In this document: one piece after another, positions 61,060 to 64,000 of the stretch
How positions within the stretch are numbered: position 1 is the stretch's first letter
How the letters are laid out: the number at the start of each line of letters is the position of its first letter
Assembly (NCBI RefSeq): GCF_011089895.1
Contig: NZ_JAANAT010000002.1
Span: forward strand, 682,001-746,000
Length of the DNA stretch: 64,000 nt
Direction: 5' to 3'
DNA from: Mucilaginibacter inviolabilis
GTDB taxonomy: Bacteria; Bacteroidota; Bacteroidia; Sphingobacteriales; Sphingobacteriaceae
Position numbers and translations under genes: made by a program
Notes under the pieces: model-generated
Seen by the model: only the letters and a program-made list of their open reading frames with translations
Database searches by the model: none
What the model was told of the DNA's origin: nothing

Positions 61060-61185
61060 GTCATTGCGAGGAGGGGAAAATGCTGCTATAGGGGGAGAGG
61101 GGGGATGAGTATCGCCTATAATAAGAGACACATGTAATGTGTCTCTACAAGGAAATAAAATGTAGAGACGCATCACATGCGTCTC
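61060..61185. repeat. Intergenic repeats: partial GTCATTGCGAGG copy and a GAGACACATGTAATGTGTCTC palindrome
   Basis: GTCATTGCGAGGAGG at 61060-61074 is a left half of the repeat seen at 63089-63172 without its right arm. Then GAGACACAT-GTA-ATGTGTCTC and GAGACGCAT/ATGCGTCTC follow. They fill most of the gap between the transferase and methyltransferase genes. Confidence 0.6.
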
Positions 61186-61257
61186 CCTCATGTTATTAAA
61201 AATTTTACCTGCTAAAAAACATAAACATTAAAGTGATAGTTTTACATTCGTAAACTC

Positions 61258-62031
61258 ATGCAGGAATCAATTATTGGCGGTAACTACAAAACCGCGTACG
61301 ATCAGTTTTATCAACAGCACGACGAGGCCTGGCGTATGCTCAGCGCCAAATACAAGGCCCAGCATATCATCGAGGTTTGCCGTGGACTCACTTTTACCAA
61401 AGTGCTCGAAGTTGGCGCGGGCGATGGCAGTATCCTCAAAATATTGTCGGATAATAACTTCGCGGCCGAATACCATGCTGTCGAAATATCAGGCAGTGGG
61501 GTGGAGTATATTCAATCGCGCGGTATTAAAAATCTGGCATCGGCACAGGTATTTGATGGTTATAAGCTGCCTTTTGGCGATGATAGCTTTGATCTGATCA
61601 TCCTGTCGCACGTGCTGGAACATGTGGAGCACGAGCGCCTGTTACTGCGCGAATTAAAACGTGTAGGCAAACAATGCGTTATTGAAGTGCCCCGCGATTA
61701 TAAAACCGGAGTGGATGCCCGTATTAAACACTTTTTGGCTTATGGCCACATCAATGTGTACACGCCAACATCGCTGCGTTACCTGCTGCGCACCGAAGGT
61801 TTTGAGATTGAAAAAGATCTGACATCGATGATTGAACCCGAAGTAACCCGCTTTAACGCTTACGTAAATCAGAAAAAGAACAAGAGCTTTGTGAAAAATC
61901 TGAAGATAGCGGCGGAGTTTACCGTGAAGCAAGGTCTTGGAAAAATTTTCGGAAAAAAAGTAACAGAACAATTTGCCAACGCTTATACCGTTTTGTGTAA
62001 GAAAGCCAGCAATCAACCAGAATTATTCTAA
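61258..62031 (+). CDS. Class I SAM-dependent methyltransferase
   Basis: The 257-residue protein has motif I VLEVGAGDGSILKIL, an acidic motif II region YHAVEISGSG, and DLIILSHVLEHVEHERLLLRELKRVGKQCVIEVP, with a short C-terminal part. It probably methylates a sugar or another glycan precursor in this locus. The surrounding transferases support that role but the substrate is not defined. Confidence 0.85.
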   Translation: MQESIIGGNYKTAYDQFYQQHDEAWRMLSAKYKAQHIIEVCRGLTFTKVLEVGAGDGSILKILSDNNFAAEYHAVEISGSGVEYIQSRGIKNLASAQVFDGYKLPFGDDSFDLIILSHVLEHVEHERLLLRELKRVGKQCVIEVPRDYKTGVDARIKHFLAYGHINVYTPTSLRYLLRTEGFEIEKDLTSMIEPEVTRFNAYVNQKKNKSFVKNLKIAAEFTVKQGLGKIFGKKVTEQFANAYTVLCKKASNQPELF

Positions 62032-62034
62032 TAG

Positions 62035-62149
62035 TATCAAGTTTTAGTATCAAGTAGTTAGTATCAAGTATCAAGACAGCTACACAAGACGGAGCTCTTA
62101 TGTTTTAAAAAGTCTTGATACTTGATACTAGCTACTTGATACCCAACAA
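62035..62149. repeat. TATCAAGTA-type inverted repeats
   Basis: Four TAGTATCAAG or TATCAAGTA units on the left are mirrored by CTTGATACTTGATAC and CTACTTGATAC on the right. The gap holds no gene. Confidence 0.5.
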
Positions 62150-63070
62150 ATGCCCAACAGTAAAATAACTATGCAACAGCTTGCCCCTATAGCGCTATTT
62201 GTATACAACCGGCCCGATCATACGCGCCGTACCTTAATCCACTTACAAAAAAATGTATTGGCAGAGGAATCGAGGCTGTACATTTTTTGCGATGCTGCCA
62301 AAACCGATGCCGATCGCGATAAGGTGGAGCAGGTAAGGCAGATAGCCCGCGAAACTACCGGCTTTAAATCGGTAAGGGTTATAGAGCGCGATCATAACCT
62401 GGGTTTGGCCGAGTCCATCATCAGCGGGGTAACGCAATTGGTGTATGAGTACGGCAAGGTGATTGTTTTTGAGGATGATCTGCTGTCGTCGCCCTATACA
62501 TTGGAGTATTTTAATGAGGCACTAACCTATTATGCCAGCCAGGAAAAGGTGATGCATATCGGTGCCTACATGTATAACCTGAAGGATAAGGACCTGCCCG
62601 AGTCGTTCTTTTACCGGGCGGCCAGCAGCTGGGGTTGGGCAACCTGGGCCCGCTCCTGGAACCATTTTGAACCCGATATTGACAAGCTGATAGCTCAATT
62701 TGATACGCTCAGCATCATCCGCTTTTCGATAGAAGGCAAGATGAACTTTTGGCGGCAGATACAGGAATTTAAAGCCGGGAAAAACAATTCCTGGGCCATC
62801 CGCTGGTATGCCTCCATCTTTTTAAAAGATGGTCTTACGCTTAACCCGGCGCGTTCGCTTATCAACAATATCGGGCACGATGGTACTGGCGTACACTCCA
62901 ACCGCGAAAACATGTACGATGTGCACATCTCGCAGCAGCCCGTCAAAAAATTCCCCGATGTAATTGAGGAAAACGAAAAAGCCTACCAGGCCATCAAACA
63001 TTTCCTGGCCCACCGCAAAGGCAACCTGTTTAAGCGAATGGTAAGGTTTGTGAAGCAGAGGGTAGGGTAA
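62150..63070 (+). CDS. Glycosyltransferase with GT-A fold (GNT-I/GT2-like)
   Basis: The 306-residue protein has APIALFVYNRPDHTRRTLIHLQKN, VRVIERDHNLGLAESIISGVTQ and the metal site VIVFEDDLLSSPYTLEYFNEAL, then SWGWATWARSWNHFEPD, and IGHDGTGVHSN near the C-terminus. This pattern resembles the sugar-transferase group often described as GNT-I-like or GT2. An alternative start at 62171 removes eight residues. It lies 118 bp downstream of the methyltransferase in the same direction. Confidence 0.85.
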   Translation: MPNSKITMQQLAPIALFVYNRPDHTRRTLIHLQKNVLAEESRLYIFCDAAKTDADRDKVEQVRQIARETTGFKSVRVIERDHNLGLAESIISGVTQLVYEYGKVIVFEDDLLSSPYTLEYFNEALTYYASQEKVMHIGAYMYNLKDKDLPESFFYRAASSWGWATWARSWNHFEPDIDKLIAQFDTLSIIRFSIEGKMNFWRQIQEFKAGKNNSWAIRWYASIFLKDGLTLNPARSLINNIGHDGTGVHSNRENMYDVHISQQPVKKFPDVIEENEKAYQAIKHFLAHRKGNLFKRMVRFVKQRVG

Positions 63071-63088
63071 AGCCCCCAATTTATATAT

Positions 63089-63172
63089 GTCATTGCGAGG
63101 AGGAACGACGAAGCAATCTCCTCGCGTTCTCTTCGATAAACACAACTGCGAGATTGCTACGCTCGCAATGAC
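63089..63172. repeat. Palindromic intergenic repeat (GTCATTGCGAGG type)
   Basis: GTCATTGCGAGGAGGAACGA ... ACGCTCGCAATGAC with AAGCAATCTC and GAGATTGCT inside. The right part is the reverse complement of the left. Confidence 0.75.
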
Positions 63173-63219
63173 ATATCTGGTTTTACCCCGCTGGGCTTTT
63201 ATCCCACCAAAAAAATCAG

Positions 63220-63227
63220 TATATTTG
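63220..63227 (+). promoter_or_regulatory. Candidate promoter box before a hairpin
   Basis: TATATTTG matches TAnnTTTG, with TTTT 19 bases upstream (63197-63200). The predicted start is only a few bases before the hairpin at 63239. Confidence 0.4.
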
Positions 63228-63238
63228 TATATACCACG

Positions 63239-63271
63239 GCCCGGTTATCCGATTAAAAAGGATAACCGGGC
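63239..63271 (+). terminator. Perfect 12-bp hairpin (terminator or attenuator)
   Basis: GCCCGGTTATCC (63239-63250) pairs with GGATAACCGGGC (63260-63271) around GATTAAAAA, then TGTTTTGTT. It may end the upstream transferase transcript or act on the promoter just before it. Confidence 0.65.
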
Positions 63272-63345
63272 TGTTTTGTTAAAGGAAAAAAGAGAATAAA
63301 AAACGATCGTTTGGTGTGTTGTTATTTGATAATCAATAAATTAAT

Positions 63346-63486
63346 ACTTTTTAAAGTTTTAAAAACACGTTAAAACTGCTTTGAAATTTGTTAAAAAGTG
63401 TTAAAATGAGGGTTTTTGAATGAGTTTTGGGCTGTTTTTACCCTGTTTTTGAGCAGAAAAGTGTTAAAATTTAAGGTTTAAAAAGT
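63346..63486. repeat. 141-bp element with 10-bp terminal inverted repeats, family 1 copy B
   Basis: ACTTTTTAAA (63346-63355) and TTTAAAAAGT (63477-63486) are the same ends as in copy A at 647-786. GTTAAAA occurs at 63369, 63390, 63400 and 63463, two of them as GTGTTAAAAT. It lies 125 bp before the GT4 gene. Confidence 0.6.
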
Positions 63487-63611
63487 TTTTCCCGAGGCTA
63501 ATCAAGACTGGATTGTTAAAAAGCTGGTCGCCGAAGATTCCGAAAAAACAAAACGAGTTTTTAGCACCAGCCGGTATTTGGGTTCGGCCCGAATAAATGT
63601 ATTTTTGGAGC

Positions 63612-64000
63612 ATGTTAAAAGTAGTGCATCTGAATACCTATGATGGCAATGGCGGCGCGGGCCGGGCCTGTATGCGGCTAAACCGGGCACTACTCAGCCA
63701 AAATGTTGATTCAAAGGTCATCGTGCACTATAAGTTCGGGAAAAATCCACAGATAGGCACTTTTAACCGTAATCCGGTGCAAAAAGCCTATGCCGCAGCC
63801 ACCATTATCCTGGAGCGGATCCTGGCCAAAAGGTACCTGAAACCCTTATCGCGCACCCCATTTTCTTTTACCTGGTTCGGGCGGTCGGTTATCCGCCAGC
63901 CAGACGTGAAAAACGCCGATATTATACACTTACACTGGATAAATCATGGTTTTCTGGATCCGAAGCATATAGCCCAGATAGCCAAACTGAACAAACCTGT
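63612..64000 (+). CDS. Glycosyltransferase, GT4/GT-B-like (3' partial)
   Basis: The frame starts MLKVVHLNTYDGNGGAGRACMRL and runs off the window end after about 129 residues. The N-terminal Rossmann domain of GT-B transferases shows a Gly-rich loop in DGNGGAGRA, the segment LLSQNVDSKVIVHY and, near the end, ADIIHLHWINHGFLD, the H-x-HW motif common in GT4 enzymes. It belongs to the same glycan locus as the flippase and two GT-A transferases. The C-terminal domain is outside the window. Confidence 0.8.
   Translation, partial: MLKVVHLNTYDGNGGAGRACMRLNRALLSQNVDSKVIVHYKFGKNPQIGTFNRNPVQKAYAAATIILERILAKRYLKPLSRTPFSFTWFGRSVIRQPDVKNADIIHLHWINHGFLDPKHIAQIAKLNKP

Noticed and set aside
63502..63690. Minus-strand frame overlapping the GT4 start
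   Set aside because: It is antisense to the start of a convincing glycosyltransferase and has no family resemblance.

Overview
The window looks like an ordinary chromosomal segment of a Bacteroidota bacterium, most likely Sphingobacteriaceae (Mucilaginibacter/Pedobacter-like). The reasons are gene content (TonB-dependent receptor with a CarboxypepD-reg-like N-terminus, Bacteroidetes START-like protein, LytS/LytTR pair, mitochondrial-type aconitase, many small lipoproteins), promoter-like boxes of the Bacteroidota type (TTTG-N19-TAnnTTTG), and many intergenic palindromic repeats typical of this group. The genus is an inference from protein resemblance. No insertion sequence with a transposase, prophage, CRISPR array or rRNA operon was seen.

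Layout. 1-17 kb is an accessory/surface region: DUF4291 protein (5' end outside the window), an alginate-lyase-like lipoprotein with a fascin-like C-terminus and a long repeat-rich upstream region, LysE exporter, secreted M17 N-domain protein, GH95-like glycosidase, TPR histidine kinase, TonB-dependent receptor, small secreted proteins, a LytS/LytTR two-component pair, a YgiC-like ATP-grasp protein with a YgiB-like lipoprotein, and tRNA-Met. 17-36 kb is mostly housekeeping: START-like protein, lptF/G, ribBA, tamB, tsaD, a CdiI-like immunity protein, an IPT/TIG lipoprotein, uvrA, a candidate structured RNA, an ECF-type sigma factor, nth and recA. 36-49 kb holds a peptide-binding lipoprotein, DUF985 cupin, mtnN, aconitase, a GNAT-GrpB pair, polysaccharide deacetylase, a TolC plus membrane-fusion pair without a pump, and an operon of FadR regulator, TauE permease and DUF1634 protein. 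49-55 kb holds a glutamine amidotransferase, a COG2170 carboxylate-amine ligase, an ATP-grasp ligase with a lysine-rich tail and two esterase-like hydrolases, a likely amide-bond-forming system. 55-64 kb holds typA/bipA, a PLL-type beta-propeller lectin-like lipoprotein, and a glycan locus (flippase, two GT-A transferases, methyltransferase, a GT4 cut by the window end).

Two features stand out beyond the genes. First, two families of 110-141 bp non-coding elements with perfect terminal inverted repeats each occur twice (647-786 with 63346-63486; 2804-2913 with 58106-58225). Both have AAAAAGT/ACTTTTT in their termini and carry short repeated inner motifs (GTTAAAA or TGTAAACC), so they may be related. 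Second, at least nine further palindromic intergenic repeats of the GTCATGCTGA/GTCATTTCGA/GTCATTGCGA types are scattered through the window, including an inverted pair flanking recA.

The amidoligase cluster (49.4-54.7 kb), the candidate RNA at about 32.5-32.7 kb and the two inverted-repeat families are the best places to look for something undescribed.
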